A stretch of DNA of 64,000 nucleotides from an uncultured Alteromonadaceae bacterium (GCA_913056495.1 CAJXMO010000002.1:175347-239346); one strand, 5' to 3'; numbered from the stretch's first letter, positions 54,018-64,000 are shown. Numbers and translations are program-made. The notes: generated by a model not told the origin, from the letters alone.

Positions 54018-54994
54018 TAGAGCACTTTTGCCTTTAATAAATCGTGAATATTAATTGCGCCAATCGGTTGAGCCTGATCATTAATAACCACAAAGCCATT
54101 TACTTTTTTGTCTTCCATAAGTTTTAATGCTTCAGCTGCAAGCATTTCCGGTTTGACGGTTACACTGCTTGTTGTCATGACTTCATGAATCGCAGTTTGG
54201 TGAATATCTATTTTTTTATCGAGTGTCCGGCGTAAATCACCATCGGTGTAAATACCGGTTAAAATATTCTGTTGGTTGACAACCGCAGCAAACCCCAGGC
54301 TTTTGCGGGATATTTCAATGAGTGCTTCCGCGATTGTGGTCTGCTCATCCACGATAGGTAATTGTGAACCAGCATGCATTAGATCTTTCACTTTTAGCAA
54401 GAGTTTGCGCCCCAAGTTACCCAAAGGATGTGAAAAAGCAAAATCTTCCGCTGAGAATTCACGTGCTTCTAATAATGAAATTGCAATCGCATCACCCATT
54501 ACGATAGCTGCCGTTGTACTTGCCGTTGGCGCTAAACCCAGCGGGCAAGCTTCCTGATCGGCTTTAACCAGTAAGTGAATATCTGAAAGCTTGGCCAGAC
54601 TGGATTGTGGATTGCTGGTCATTGAAACCAGTTTAGCACCAATGCGTTTAATAACAGGTACTATAGTCGTAAATTCCGAACTCTCGCCAGAGTTTGATAG
54701 CGCAATCACTACATCTTGTTTGCTGATCATGCCTAAATCACCGTGGCAGGCTTCTGCCGGGTGAACAAAAAAAGCGGGCGACCCTGTACTTGCCAGAGTG
54801 GCGGCAATTTTGCGTGCCACATGACCAGATTTACCTATCCCGGTAACAACAACTTTACCTTTACAGGCGAGTAAAAGCTGACAGGCCTGAATAAAGTCCT
54901 GATTCAGTGACTGGTATAGTTGCCTGACAGCCAATAGTTCAATATCAATCACTTTTTTAGCGCTTTCGATAAGCTGAACATTTTGCGATTGCAT
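54017..54994 (-). CDS. kdsD: Arabinose-5-phosphate isomerase
   Basis: 325 residues. KdsD converts ribulose 5-phosphate to arabinose 5-phosphate, the first step to Kdo. The SIS domain has VVVTGIGKSGHVARKIAATLASTG, FFVHPAEACHGDLGMI and ALSNSGESSEF (residues 45-130), and two CBS domains close the protein (from about 205; IYTDGDLRR and MEDKKVNGFVV). The start follows the antiporter gene by two bases. Confidence 0.97.
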   Translation of the reverse strand: MQSQNVQLIESAKKVIDIELLAVRQLYQSLNQDFIQACQLLLACKGKVVVTGIGKSGHVARKIAATLASTGSPAFFVHPAEACHGDLGMISKQDVVIALSNSGESSEFTTIVPVIKRIGAKLVSMTSNPQSSLAKLSDIHLLVKADQEACPLGLAPTASTTAAIVMGDAIAISLLEAREFSAEDFAFSHPLGNLGRKLLLKVKDLMHAGSQLPIVDEQTTIAEALIEISRKSLGFAAVVNQQNILTGIYTDGDLRRTLDKKIDIHQTAIHEVMTTSSVTVKPEMLAAEALKLMEDKKVNGFVVINDQAQPIGAINIHDLLKAKVL

Positions 54995-55969
54995 TTAGTT
55001 TGCACCCCAAAATAACAAGTACTGGTAGCCAATAAAGCAGCCAAATAAAATAGCGCCTTCTACGCGATTAATGCTTCTAGGTCCTTTCACGCCAATGGCC
55101 ATCATAATTAATAAAATAGTCATGCCTATCATAATGTAACCGTCACGGGATAATGCAAGTGGATCAATTGGACCCGGTGCTAAAATGCCCGGGATAGCTA
55201 ACACGGCCAGTGCATTAAATATATTCGAGCCTACTATATTACCCAATGCCAGATCATCTTCTCCTTTTAAAACACCTGCAATAGAAGCTGCAAGCTCAGG
55301 CAGTGAGGTACCTATGGCAATTATTGTTAAACCGATAACCAGGTCACTAATTCCAAAATGTTTGGCAATGACAACAGCCGAATCGACTAAATAATTTGAA
55401 CTTAATAATAAAAGTCCTAATCCGACAATTAACCAAAACACAGATTTAGCGGTTGAAACGCCTTCTGGTACATCGTCACTGAGCTCGTCTTCGAGCAAAT
55501 CATGCTCAGTTGAAGGTGCTTTATGTAAAGATGAATAAGCGAGATAACCTATGGTTACAAAAAATAAGACGGCGAGTGTGACACCCTCATATAAAGACAG
55601 GGTAAAGTCAGATAAAAAGATAACCGCGATTATGCTGGTGATTAATATTATCGGTAATTCTCGACGAATGGTTTGAGAGCCGACCAACATGGGTTTGAGC
55701 AGTGCGGTTATACCGAGTACCAGAGTGATATTCGTGATATTTGAACCAATGACGTTGCCAATAGCGGTATCTGCTTTGCCGGCAAGTGAAGCTGAACCGG
55801 CCACCATCATCTCAGGGGCTGACGAACCCATAGCGACTATGGTTAAACCGATGATAAGCGGAGATAAACCCAGATTGCGAGCAAGTGCTGCAGCACCATA
55901 AACAAATTTGTCTGCGCTCCAAACTAAAAAAGCCAGGCTGACGATTAAAATGATGGATTGTTCTAACAT
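54995..55969 (-). CDS. yrbG: Calcium/sodium antiporter (YrbG type)
   Basis: 324 residues from the ATG at 55969, with AAAGG five bases upstream; a longer start (56008) would precede it with a basic leader overlapping the promoter -10. Ten membrane helices in two inverted repeats. The alpha repeats carry the family motif in GLTIVAMGSSAPEMMVAG and GLTIIAIGTSLPELAASI, with AIGNVIGSNITNI and ALGNIVGSNIFNA. It is first in the long kds-lpt-rpoN operon, as yrbG is in E. coli. Confidence 0.95.
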   Translation of the reverse strand: MLEQSIILIVSLAFLVWSADKFVYGAAALARNLGLSPLIIGLTIVAMGSSAPEMMVAGSASLAGKADTAIGNVIGSNITNITLVLGITALLKPMLVGSQTIRRELPIILITSIIAVIFLSDFTLSLYEGVTLAVLFFVTIGYLAYSSLHKAPSTEHDLLEDELSDDVPEGVSTAKSVFWLIVGLGLLLLSSNYLVDSAVVIAKHFGISDLVIGLTIIAIGTSLPELAASIAGVLKGEDDLALGNIVGSNIFNALAVLAIPGILAPGPIDPLALSRDGYIMIGMTILLIMMAIGVKGPRSINRVEGAILFGCFIGYQYLLFWGAN

Positions 55970-56006
55970 AAAAACCTTTGGTCTTTGAGTATCGTGTTTA
56001 GCGCGC

Positions 56007-56034
56007 ATTATACTTAAATTGCATTAAATTTCAG
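56007..56034 (-). promoter_or_regulatory. Promoter of the yrbG-kdsDC-lptCAB-rpoN operon
   Basis: On the minus strand CTGAAA (56029-56034), 16 bases, then a perfect TATAAT (56007-56012). It lies about 40 bases before the yrbG ATG. Downstream genes are tightly packed, so this may drive most of the operon. Confidence 0.6.
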
Positions 56035-56121
56035 AAAATACTTGCCGCATTTTTTGAAAAACATTAAGTTGTCGCGTTCTGAAATTTTTATAGTTTTTTA
56101 ATGGTCTGATTAAGCTGAACT

Positions 56122-56148
56122 ACTGGTTCACCGGATTAGTGAACCAGT
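56122..56148. promoter_or_regulatory. Perfect 10-bp inverted repeat in the divergent mlaF/yrbG region
   Basis: ACTGGTTCAC and GTGAACCAGT flank seven bases. No T-run follows on either strand, so an operator for one or both divergent operons is more likely than a terminator. The regulator is unknown. Confidence 0.5.
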
Positions 56149-56242
56149 TCAACTCAATTAAAGAAAAGAGCATTTTTTATTGGTTGTTTTTGTTAGAATA
56201 GATAAACGCTGGGATTATGGCTGTTAGAACGAAGGAAAATCA

Positions 56243-57049
56243 ATGTCTGATAATGCCTATGTAGAGGTAAAAAACATGACTTTTTCGCGCGGCGAAAGAG
56301 TGATTTACGAAGATATTAGTTTATCGATTCCAAAAGGGAAAGTTGTCGCCGTAATGGGGCCAAGTGGTATCGGTAAAACAACTCTGTTACGGTTAATTGC
56401 TGGTCAGTTGAAACCAGAAAAAGGCCAGATTATTGTAGACGGGGAAAATATTCCTGCGCTGAGTCGAAACGGTCTGTATGAAGCCCGAAAAAAAATGAGC
56501 ATGTTGTTCCAAAGCGGTGCTTTATTCAGTGAAATGTCTGTCTTTGATAATGTTGCATTCCCGATTCGGGAACATTGCAAACTGCCGGAAGATATAGTTC
56601 GCAGCATGGTGCTGATGAAGTTAAACTCAGTCGGGCTCAGAGGCGCGGCTAATTTAATGCCAAGTGAGTTATCGGGTGGCATGGCAAGACGAGCTGCGTT
56701 GGCCAGATCAATTGCGCTTGATCCCGACTTGATTATGTATGATGAACCATTCGCCGGGCAGGATCCGATTTCAATGGGTGTTTTGATTAGGCTAATACGC
56801 TCATTAAATGATGCTTTAGGGTTAACTTCTATCGTGGTTTCGCACGATGTAAACGAAGCCTTAAGTATTGCTGACTATGTTTATATTATGGCAAATAAAA
56901 AAATTGTGGGTCATGGGACGCCGGCACAACTCGCCAAAGATGATTCCCCTCTGGTTCATCAATTTATGGCTGGTGAAGCAGATGGGCCTGTACCTTTTCA
57001 TTTCCCTAGCCAGCCAATAGAAGAAGAGTTAGCTGAGGTGCTTAAATGA
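56243..57049 (+). CDS. mlaF: Phospholipid ABC transporter ATPase MlaF
   Basis: 268 residues. MlaF is the ATPase of MlaFEDB, which moves phospholipids between inner membrane and periplasm. Walker [10 protein letters not shown] (residues 39-47), signature [17 protein letters not shown], Walker [16 protein letters not shown], and H-loop [10 protein letters not shown]. The C-terminal extension ends in a region expected to contact MlaB. It starts the operon mlaF-E-D-C-B-ibaG-murA and overlaps mlaE by ATGA. Confidence 0.98.
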   Translation: MSDNAYVEVKNMTFSRGERVIYEDISLSIPKGKVVAVMGPSGIGKTTLLRLIAGQLKPEKGQIIVDGENIPALSRNGLYEARKKMSMLFQSGALFSEMSVFDNVAFPIREHCKLPEDIVRSMVLMKLNSVGLRGAANLMPSELSGGMARRAALARSIALDPDLIMYDEPFAGQDPISMGVLIRLIRSLNDALGLTSIVVSHDVNEALSIADYVYIMANKKIVGHGTPAQLAKDDSPLVHQFMAGEADGPVPFHFPSQPIEEELAEVLK

Positions 57050-57828
57050 TTTTAGATGGACTTGCGGGTATTGGACGCCAGGGCCTCAACTTTTTTGCTA
57101 CTATGGGGCGGGCCGGCATTATGTTGTTTAATGCGTTATGGGCCTTACCCAATATCAAAAAAAGCTGGCCGCTTTTGCTGCGTCAATTATATGTGGTTGG
57201 GGTTCAGTCTTTTGCCATTATTGTCGTCAGTGGCTTATTTATCGGTATGGTTTTAGGCCTGCAAGGTTATACCATTTTGGTTGGCTATGGCGCTGAAAAT
57301 AGTCTGGGTCCTATGGTGGCGCTGTCACTGCTCAGAGAGTTAGGTCCAGTGGTTACGGCTCTGTTATTTGCCGGACGCGCAGGTTCTGCTTTAACGGCTG
57401 AAATTGGTTTAATGAAAGCAACAGAGCAGTTATCCAGTATGGAACTGATGGCGGTTGACCCGCTTCGCAGAGTGATAGCACCCAGATTTTGGGCTGGTTT
57501 TTTAAGTATGCCGCTATTGGCCTTCCTGTTTAGTGCCATTGGGATTTGGGGTGGTTACTTGGTTGGCGTTGAATGGTTGGGTGTTGATCAGGGTAACTTC
57601 TGGGGCGTCATGCAGGCCGCTGTCGATTTAAACCGGGATATATTAAATGGATTTATCAAGAGTTTAGTATTTGCTGTTGTGGTCACCTGGATTGCAATTT
57701 TTCGTGGCTATGACTGTGTACCTACATCAGAAGGTATTAGCCAGGCAACAACACAAACTGTTGTGCATGCATCGCTTGCTGTATTAGGTCTGGATTTTGT
57801 ATTAACTGCTTTAATGTTTGGAGAATAA
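57046..57828 (+). CDS. mlaE: Phospholipid ABC transporter permease MlaE
   Basis: 260 residues. MlaE forms the membrane core of MlaFEDB. Five or six helices with the family motifs [59 protein letters not shown] (long conserved block around residues 92-150) and [22 protein letters not shown] near the end. The start overlaps mlaF (ATGA). Confidence 0.97.
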   Translation: MILDGLAGIGRQGLNFFATMGRAGIMLFNALWALPNIKKSWPLLLRQLYVVGVQSFAIIVVSGLFIGMVLGLQGYTILVGYGAENSLGPMVALSLLRELGPVVTALLFAGRAGSALTAEIGLMKATEQLSSMELMAVDPLRRVIAPRFWAGFLSMPLLAFLFSAIGIWGGYLVGVEWLGVDQGNFWGVMQAAVDLNRDILNGFIKSLVFAVVVTWIAIFRGYDCVPTSEGISQATTQTVVHASLAVLGLDFVLTALMFGE

Positions 57829-57832
57829 CAGG

Positions 57833-58300
57833 ATGAACAACCGTAAAACTGAAATTGGGGTTGGCTTATTTATCAGTGCTGGTTTTATTGCACTATTATT
57901 TTTGGCGCTTCAGGTAGCCAGTACAGGGACGATTACCAACGGGGAAACTTACACATTAAAAGCTAAGTTCGATAACATTGGTGGGTTAAAAGTACGTTCG
58001 CCGGTAAAAGTGGGTGGGGTTGTAGTTGGCCGAGTTTCCAGTATTCAATTAGAACAACTGGTACCTGTGGTCAGCATGGATATTTCAAAAGATTACACCT
58101 TTCCTGAGACCAGCTCACTGAGCATATTAACGGCTGGTTTATTGGGTGAGCAGTATCTGGGATTAGAGCCCGGATTTACGATGGAAGGAATGGATATTGG
58201 CATGTTGGAAGAAGGTGCTTATATCCAGGATACTAAGTCTGCGCTGGTTTTAGAAGAGTTAATCGGACAGTTCTTGTTTGGCCAAAGCAACGAAGATTAG
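57833..58300 (+). CDS. mlaD: Phospholipid-binding MCE protein MlaD
   Basis: 155 residues from the ATG at 57833; a TTG at 57818 lies inside mlaE and is less likely (GGAG is nine bases before the ATG). One N-terminal membrane helix (GVGLFISAGFIALLFLALQVA), then a single MCE domain with LKAKFDNIGGLKVRSPVKVGGVVVGRVSSI and the pore-lining LTAGLLGEQYLGLEPG. It forms a hexamer with MlaFEB. Confidence 0.96.
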   Translation: MNNRKTEIGVGLFISAGFIALLFLALQVASTGTITNGETYTLKAKFDNIGGLKVRSPVKVGGVVVGRVSSIQLEQLVPVVSMDISKDYTFPETSSLSILTAGLLGEQYLGLEPGFTMEGMDIGMLEEGAYIQDTKSALVLEELIGQFLFGQSNED

Positions 58301-58311
58301 CAGGTATAGAT

Positions 58312-58989
58312 ATGAAAAAAGTCGTTAAAGCTTGTTTATTAACTTGCAGCATTCTGGCTACGCCTATATTCAGTAGCTTTTCGGTAAATGCAATAGCGCA
58401 ACAGGATCAGCAAGACCCTTATGTTTTATTTGAAGCAGTGACACAGCAGGCTTTTAGCCGCTTTAAAGCTGAATGGCCAACTGTACAAAAAAATCCGGAG
58501 CTGCTTAAATCGATTATTCGGGAAGAGCTAATGCCGTATGTTGATTACGAATATGCTGCCTTTAAAGTATTAGGTAAATATGTTCGTGACGTGGATGCCA
58601 AAGATAGAAAGGCCTTTGTTGATGCATTTAAAGAATACATAGTGACTGTTTATGCCCAGCTTTTTACGCAATACCGTGATACACAGGATATTGTTGTTGA
58701 AAAAACCAATGCACTGAGCGGTGATAAAATTGTAGTCGTAAAATCCCGAATTATTGAACCTGGTCGCCCTGATATCAGTGTTGTCTTTAAGCTGATTTAC
58801 CGTAGCGGTAACTGGGGGGCATTTGATATGGAAGCTGAAGGTATCTCTATGTTGAATACAAAGCGTAAAGAGATAGGCGCAGCAATGGATCGCTTAGGGA
58901 TAAAAGGCATTATTGAAGATTTAAAAGATAAAGCTTCACAAAAGTTAAGATTAAAAGAAGATGAGTCCGCAAATGATACAACTAGCTGA
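58312..58989 (+). CDS. mlaC: Periplasmic phospholipid-binding protein MlaC
   Basis: 225 residues; ATG with AGG eight bases upstream. A signal peptide (VKACLLTCSILATPIFSSFSVNA) precedes the MlaC/Ttg2D fold: IIREELMPYVDYEYAAFKVLGKYVR, FKEYIVTVYAQLFTQYRD, and PDISVVFKLIYRSGNWGAFDMEAEGISML. It shuttles phospholipid between MlaA and MlaD. The end overlaps mlaB. Confidence 0.97.
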   Translation: MKKVVKACLLTCSILATPIFSSFSVNAIAQQDQQDPYVLFEAVTQQAFSRFKAEWPTVQKNPELLKSIIREELMPYVDYEYAAFKVLGKYVRDVDAKDRKAFVDAFKEYIVTVYAQLFTQYRDTQDIVVEKTNALSGDKIVVVKSRIIEPGRPDISVVFKLIYRSGNWGAFDMEAEGISMLNTKRKEIGAAMDRLGIKGIIEDLKDKASQKLRLKEDESANDTTS

Positions 58990-59266
58990 AAGGCAGAATA
59001 ATCATCATTTTTGGCAATTAGATGGTGAGCTCACCCGGTTTAGTGACTTGTCTTCGTTTCCTGAATTGCCATGCCCGGATCAGAGAGATGTTGATGTCTG
59101 CCTGACCGGAGTGACCAGGATAGATACTGCTGGCTTAGCATATCTAATCAAACTTAAAGTCCAGCTCGCCGAAAAAGGCATTAATATTCGTTATTTCCAA
59201 ATGGATGATAACGTTAAGAAATTAGCTAATTTATATGGCGTCGAAACTCTGCTAGGAATTAATTAA
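58961..59266 (+). CDS. mlaB: STAS-domain protein MlaB
   Basis: 101 residues. MlaB binds MlaF and stabilises the transporter. A short STAS domain: LDGELTRFSDLSSF near the start, DVCLTGVTRIDTAGLAYLIKLK (residues 44-65, with Thr 52/56 in the conserved region), then the helical end. The start at 58961 overlaps the mlaC end by 29 bases; an ATG four codons later is equally possible. Confidence 0.93.
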   Translation: MSPQMIQLAERQNNHHFWQLDGELTRFSDLSSFPELPCPDQRDVDVCLTGVTRIDTAGLAYLIKLKVQLAEKGINIRYFQMDDNVKKLANLYGVETLLGIN

Positions 59267-59267
59267 G

Positions 59268-59534
59268 ATGAATTTAGACGAAATAATTGAAAAAATTACC
59301 CCACTGATTGCCGATGCAATTGCACACGAAGAACTGATGATTGGTCATGAAGATAATTATTTTTTAACCATTACCATAGTATCTGAAGTGTTTGATGGTC
59401 TACGTCCGGTAAAGCGCCAGCAAATGGTTTATCAGCCACTCAATGAGTTTATAGCCGATGGCACAATTCATGCGGTAAAAATTAAAGCCATGACACCTGA
59501 CGAGTGGCGTTTACATAAAAAGCTTAACTTCTAA
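59268..59534 (+). CDS. ibaG: BolA-family protein IbaG
   Basis: 88 residues. IbaG is the BolA-like protein found next to mla and murA in E. coli; it binds glutaredoxin-type iron-sulfur clusters and is linked to acid stress. The BolA fold shows in YFLTITIVSEVFDGLRPVKRQQMVYQPL and GTIHAVKIKAMTPDEW, which provides the conserved His. It is six bases from the possible TTG of murA. Confidence 0.95.
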   Translation: MNLDEIIEKITPLIADAIAHEELMIGHEDNYFLTITIVSEVFDGLRPVKRQQMVYQPLNEFIADGTIHAVKIKAMTPDEWRLHKKLNF

Positions 59535-60812
<1,278 letters not shown>

Positions 60813-60831
60813 CTCGGACGATTAAGAAACC

Positions 60832-60854
60832 TAAACCGGCCATTAGCCGGTTTA
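60832..60854. terminator. Hairpin between murA and degS
   Basis: TAAACCGGC / GCCGGTTTA with a 5-base loop. Its right arm includes the degS stop codon (convergent). T residues are few on either side, so strength is moderate. Confidence 0.6.
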
Positions 60855-61961
60855 TGGTGAAGAAGGGGCAGGGGTGTAACTGGGCAGCTCTGAAATAGTC
60901 ACTTTCAGACTCATCTGGGCACCTTTTCTCATAATAGTCACGGGCAATACGGTACCCGGTTTCGTTTCTGCTATTAGATCCAGTGTTTGTGTTCTACCGG
61001 TAATCGCCTGACCATCTATTTCAAGAATAATATCGTTAGGTATGATACCCGCTTTATCTGCCGGACCTCCAGGCTCAACCATAGTGACTATAATGCCGAC
61101 AGGTGTCATCAAGTCTGCGCTGGTTTGAACATAAGTTTCTTTGCCCGATAAACCCAAATAGCCTCTGACAACCCGGCCATTTTTAGCTATTTTTTTCAAA
61201 ATGGTCAGCGCCAGTTTAGCCGGTACTGCAAAAAATATCCCCTGGGCCTGATTATTTCGTCTTGCTGACGCATAGTTAAATGAATTAATGCCAACCAGAT
61301 AACCGTCACTGTCAACTAAAGCACCGCCAGAGTTCCCATCGTTTATAGCGGCATCCATTTGGATGAAATCTGCATAATTTGAACTGAGTCCGGCGCGACC
61401 GGTCGCACTGACTATACCTTGAGTTATCGTCTGCCCCAGATTGTATGGATTGCCTATCGCAAGTACAAGATCCCCGGCCTGAGAGGTCAGATTTGGATCT
61501 ATGGGTACGACAGGCAAGTTTTCGCTTTGCACATATAAAACCGCTAAATCAGTATAGGGGTCACTACCGATAAGTTGAGCTTCAAATGTTCGTCCATCCT
61601 GTAGTGCAACCCAGATCAACTCAGCATTTTTAACCACATGTTCAGCCGTTAAAATAAATCCGTTGTCTGAAACAATGACGCCTGAACCTAAGGTTTGAAT
61701 CGCACGCTTGTTATTATAAAATCGTTGGTCAATTTCAAAGCCTTCGGTATAAATATTCACCACAGCCGGCGCGGCATTCGCTACTGCTTTGGCGTATGAA
61801 ATTGGCTTTCTTTCGGGTTCGCTCCCGGAAAAAACGGCTTGCCAGAGGACATTGTTTTGTCTCATTTCAGGAAATACAGCAAACAGAAGGATAGTGATGA
61901 CCAAGGCGATTGCCAGCGTATTTATGATGAATTGAAAAGTATTGGATATTTTTTGCGGCAT
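60852..61961 (-). CDS. degS: Envelope-stress serine protease DegS
   Basis: 369 residues. DegS senses misfolded porins and cleaves RseA, releasing sigma E. One N-terminal membrane anchor (FIINTLAIALVITILLFAVF), then a trypsin-like domain: His in LTAEHVVKNA, Asp in DPYTDLAVL, Ser in NDGNSGGALV, and one PDZ domain (from about 265, IVTMVEPGGPADKAGIIPNDIILEI). A single PDZ and uncleaved anchor separate it from DegQ. It lies after degQ, as in E. coli. Confidence 0.96.
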   Translation of the reverse strand: MPQKISNTFQFIINTLAIALVITILLFAVFPEMRQNNVLWQAVFSGSEPERKPISYAKAVANAAPAVVNIYTEGFEIDQRFYNNKRAIQTLGSGVIVSDNGFILTAEHVVKNAELIWVALQDGRTFEAQLIGSDPYTDLAVLYVQSENLPVVPIDPNLTSQAGDLVLAIGNPYNLGQTITQGIVSATGRAGLSSNYADFIQMDAAINDGNSGGALVDSDGYLVGINSFNYASARRNNQAQGIFFAVPAKLALTILKKIAKNGRVVRGYLGLSGKETYVQTSADLMTPVGIIVTMVEPGGPADKAGIIPNDIILEIDGQAITGRTQTLDLIAETKPGTVLPVTIMRKGAQMSLKVTISELPSYTPAPSSP

Positions 61962-61980
61962 TATTAGTGTCTTTAATAAA

Positions 61981-62001
61981 AGACCCGGCAGTGCCGGGTC
62001 T
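61981..62001 (-). terminator. Terminator after degQ
   Basis: AGACCCGGCA and TGCCGGGTCT form a hairpin with a short loop; on the minus strand TTTTATT follows. It separates degQ from degS, which therefore probably has its own promoter. Confidence 0.75.
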
Positions 62002-62064
62002 GTTTTCTTTCAATATAAAAAGTTTAGCGCGTTAAGCACAAATTGTCTTAACTGAACGATAAAT

Positions 62065-63432
62065 TTATCGAATTACTAAATAAAGTTGGGTTCGTCCGCG
62101 AACGACATTCAACGCGATAATACCATCATGATCTTCGAGTTTATCTCTCAAATCAGCCAGGTTTTCAACGCGTTGTCGGTTAACACCGATAATAACATCA
62201 TCTTGCTGTAAGCCGATGGCAGCAGCTGCACTGCGCTTATCCAGAGATTTTACAATGACACCCGGCTGACCGGTTTCGGTTTCACCATTGGTCAGTTCAG
62301 AGCCTTCAAGTGCGGGGTGAATAGATGAAGCTTTAATATTATCACCTTTAGATTCACGCAGAGTCACAGGCACCGTCATTTCTTTGCCGTCACGAATGAT
62401 GCCTAACTTAACTTCGGCGCCTGCCCCCATAGTGCCAATTTTGGCTCTTAACTCAAAGAAGGACTGAACTTTTTTACCATTAATGCTGATAATGGCATCA
62501 CCGGGCTCTAATCCGGCTTCAGCTGCGGCTGTATCTTCAAAGACCTGTCGAACAAGGGCACCTTGGGTCGTCGATAAATCAAATGCTTTAGCAATACCAG
62601 CATCTATATTGTCACCAGAAATACCTAAAACACCGCGTTTAACTTCACCAAATTCAACAATTTGATTGACCAGATTTTTCATCATGTTGGACGGTATCGC
62701 AAAACCGATACCTACATTGCCACCGTGTGGGCCCAAAATCGCGGTATTAATACCGATTAATTTTCCGTTCAGGCTGACTAAAGCGCCTCCTGAGTTACCA
62801 CTGTTAATAGCAGCATCGGTTTGAATAAAGTTTTCATAACCCTCAATGCCCAAGCCACTTCGTCCAAGTGCACTGACAATACCTGAGGTCACTGTTTGGC
62901 CAATCGCGAAAGGGTTGCCTATGGCAATAGCAAAATCCCCGACCCGGATTTTATCAGAATCAGCCAGCGGAATATCTGTCAGGTTATCCGCTTCTATTTG
63001 TAATAGCGCAACGTCTGTTTCTGAATCTGAGCCCAGTTTCTTGGCTTCATACTGGCGACCGTCTTTTAACGTAATCAGAATTTCATCTGTATCTGCGATA
63101 ACATGATGGTTGGTGACAATATAACCTTTAGCTGCATCAATAATGACACCAGACCCTGCAGTTTGAAACGGCTGTTCCTGCACTTGAGGACGACCACCCT
63201 GACCGAAAAAACGTCTGAAGATTTCCGGCACCTGTTGTTTGTTTTCTTTCATTCCGGTGGCTGAAATATTAACGACAGCCGGCGTTGCTTTTTCAAGCAT
63301 AGGGGCAAGTGATGGCGTTTCTTGCTTATCGTTATCACCAAACCAAGGTAAAGCTGCGTTGGCAACCGGGTTAATCGCGAGTGCCGCGGCTAAAACTGAG
63401 ACTTTAAAAATATTTAATCGGTTAGCTTTCAA
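62065..63432 (-). CDS. degQ: Periplasmic Do-family serine endoprotease DegQ
   Basis: 455 residues, TTG start with TAGGAG eight bases upstream. A signal peptide (residues 1-27) precedes the protease domain: His in VTNHHVIADTDEI, Asp in SETDVALLQI, Ser in NSGNSGGALVSL. Two PDZ domains follow (ALVRQVFEDTAAAEAGLEPGDAIISINGK and VIVKSLDKRSAAAAIGLQQDDVIIG). The Q-loop is short, as in DegQ rather than DegP. It is a protease/chaperone of the periplasm. A sigma-E-like promoter is upstream. Confidence 0.96.
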   Translation of the reverse strand: MKANRLNIFKVSVLAAALAINPVANAALPWFGDNDKQETPSLAPMLEKATPAVVNISATGMKENKQQVPEIFRRFFGQGGRPQVQEQPFQTAGSGVIIDAAKGYIVTNHHVIADTDEILITLKDGRQYEAKKLGSDSETDVALLQIEADNLTDIPLADSDKIRVGDFAIAIGNPFAIGQTVTSGIVSALGRSGLGIEGYENFIQTDAAINSGNSGGALVSLNGKLIGINTAILGPHGGNVGIGFAIPSNMMKNLVNQIVEFGEVKRGVLGISGDNIDAGIAKAFDLSTTQGALVRQVFEDTAAAEAGLEPGDAIISINGKKVQSFFELRAKIGTMGAGAEVKLGIIRDGKEMTVPVTLRESKGDNIKASSIHPALEGSELTNGETETGQPGVIVKSLDKRSAAAAIGLQQDDVIIGVNRQRVENLADLRDKLEDHDGIIALNVVRGRTQLYLVIR

Positions 63433-63483
63433 TGTAGATTCTCCTAGTTACAAAACTGAAAATTGAAAGGGCCATTTCTCAAT

Positions 63484-63512
63484 TAAAGACTGAGCAAAAA
63501 AGCAAAAAGTTC
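63484..63512 (-). promoter_or_regulatory. Sigma-E-like promoter before degQ
   Basis: On the minus strand, GAACTT (63507-63512) and TCTTTA (63484-63489, after AG) are 17 bases apart, close to the RpoE pattern GGAACTT-N16-TCTGA. The start codon is about 50 bases further. The -10 match is partial. Confidence 0.45.
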
Positions 63513-63516
63513 AAAC

Positions 63517-63954
63517 TTACTTCTTGTTTTCTGCCTGAAACCAGCCCATTTTGCTCTCTGAATAATCAAGCGGAATGCTTTTTAATTCTGAATCTGGAGT
63601 ACTTTTTGGAATATTTGCTTTATGTGATGGCGTATTTATTAATTCGCTGATCTCTGGTGTGAAAAACGGAATATATTGCTTGTTTTTATCTTGTTTCTCA
63701 GCCAGTTGATTAAATTGGTTTTGTGAGTCTGCGGCTGCGGTCTGAGCCTGCTTTGCAATATTTTGCATTGCATCGTTAACAGACGTTAGATAATTGTTTA
63801 CTTCCCCTTTAAAGCTTTCCTGAGCTTTAATATGTTTATCCAGTTCAGCTTCTAACTTTTGTTGTTTGCCGGTTAACGCAGGTATGATTCGCCCTGCGGC
63901 AAACCCAGCTAAACCACCAATTAAAAAAATAACAACGCCTGTTAACCATGTCAT
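63517..63954 (-). CDS. zapG: Z-ring associated protein ZapG (YhcB, DUF1043)
   Basis: 145 residues. The YhcB/ZapG family is a membrane-anchored coiled-coil protein linked to division and envelope synthesis. One N-terminal helix with glycine motif (TGVVIFLIGGLAGFAAGRI), then a coiled coil from residue 33 to about 90 and a polar C-terminal tail. It lies upstream of degQ, the E. coli order (yhcB-degQ-degS). The start is at the ATG at 63954. Confidence 0.94.
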   Translation of the reverse strand: MTWLTGVVIFLIGGLAGFAAGRIIPALTGKQQKLEAELDKHIKAQESFKGEVNNYLTSVNDAMQNIAKQAQTAAADSQNQFNQLAEKQDKNKQYIPFFTPEISELINTPSHKANIPKSTPDSELKSIPLDYSESKMGWFQAENKK

Positions 63955-64000
63955 GATGAATTACCTCAAAAAAAAGATTAGCATTAGCAGTAATGCTGAT

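Overview
The window looks like chromosome of a marine gammaproteobacterium of the order Alteromonadales (Alteromonadaceae-like). Three things point there: moderate GC, gammaproteobacterial gene orders (dsbA-srkA, gpsA-secB-grxC-yibN, kdsD-kdsC-lptCAB-rpoN-hpf-ptsN-rapZ-npr, mlaFEDCB-ibaG-murA, degS-degQ-zapG), and both PEP-CTERM and GlyGly-CTERM sorting tails. No rRNA, tRNA, CRISPR array, prophage or transposase was seen. The species cannot be fixed from the sequence alone.

Layout. 1-3.6 kb: the end of an unrecognised operon, possibly Mks/condensin-like, a membrane-anchored hypothetical and a GNAT acetyltransferase. 3.8-7.3 kb: glyQS and a small lipoprotein. 7.4-11.8 kb (minus): a PEP-CTERM protein, dsbA-srkA and ccoG. 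12-13.6 kb: a small hypothetical and a diguanylate cyclase. 13.8-19.9 kb: an accessory block with an ECF sigma factor, its anti-sigma, a lipoprotein, a divergent subtilase, an acidic secreted protein, a predicted outer-membrane barrel and a rhombotarget lipoprotein. 20.2-21.7 kb: uxaA alone. 21.7-24.4 kb: REP-like repeats surrounding a solitary integron-type gene cassette that carries an OLD-like ATPase/nuclease. 24.4-36.2 kb: trmL, a barrel, yihY-pip-dtd, fadH, mlaA with an RND exporter, and uvrD. 36.4-46.8 kb: gpsA-secB-grxC-yibN, gpmM, envC, tex, darP, pmbA and a CheY-like regulator. 46.8-56 kb (minus): mgtE and the long LPS-transport/nitrogen-PTS/rpoN operon. 56.2-60.8 kb (plus): mlaFEDCB-ibaG-murA. 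60.8-64 kb (minus): degS, degQ, zapG.

How the genes work together. Much of the window serves the cell envelope. KdsD/KdsC make Kdo precursors, LptA/B/C export LPS, Mla proteins move phospholipids, MurA starts peptidoglycan synthesis, EnvC activates amidases, DegS/DegQ handle envelope stress, and DsbA/SecB handle export and folding.

Two accessory signals stand out. First, the block at 13.8-19.1 kb carries the same ECF-type promoter pattern (GGAATAA, 14-15 bases, CGTTA) three times: before the sigma gene, divergently before the subtilase, and before the acidic secreted protein. It therefore looks like a self-contained autoregulated secretion regulon. Second, the OLD-like gene at 22.1-23.8 kb has its stop codon inside a 96-base attC-like palindrome and a GTTATGC junction just upstream. 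It reads as a single integron cassette without an integrase, apparently inserted at the GTT edge of a REP-like repeat. This is the best candidate in the window for an undescribed (anti-phage?) system.
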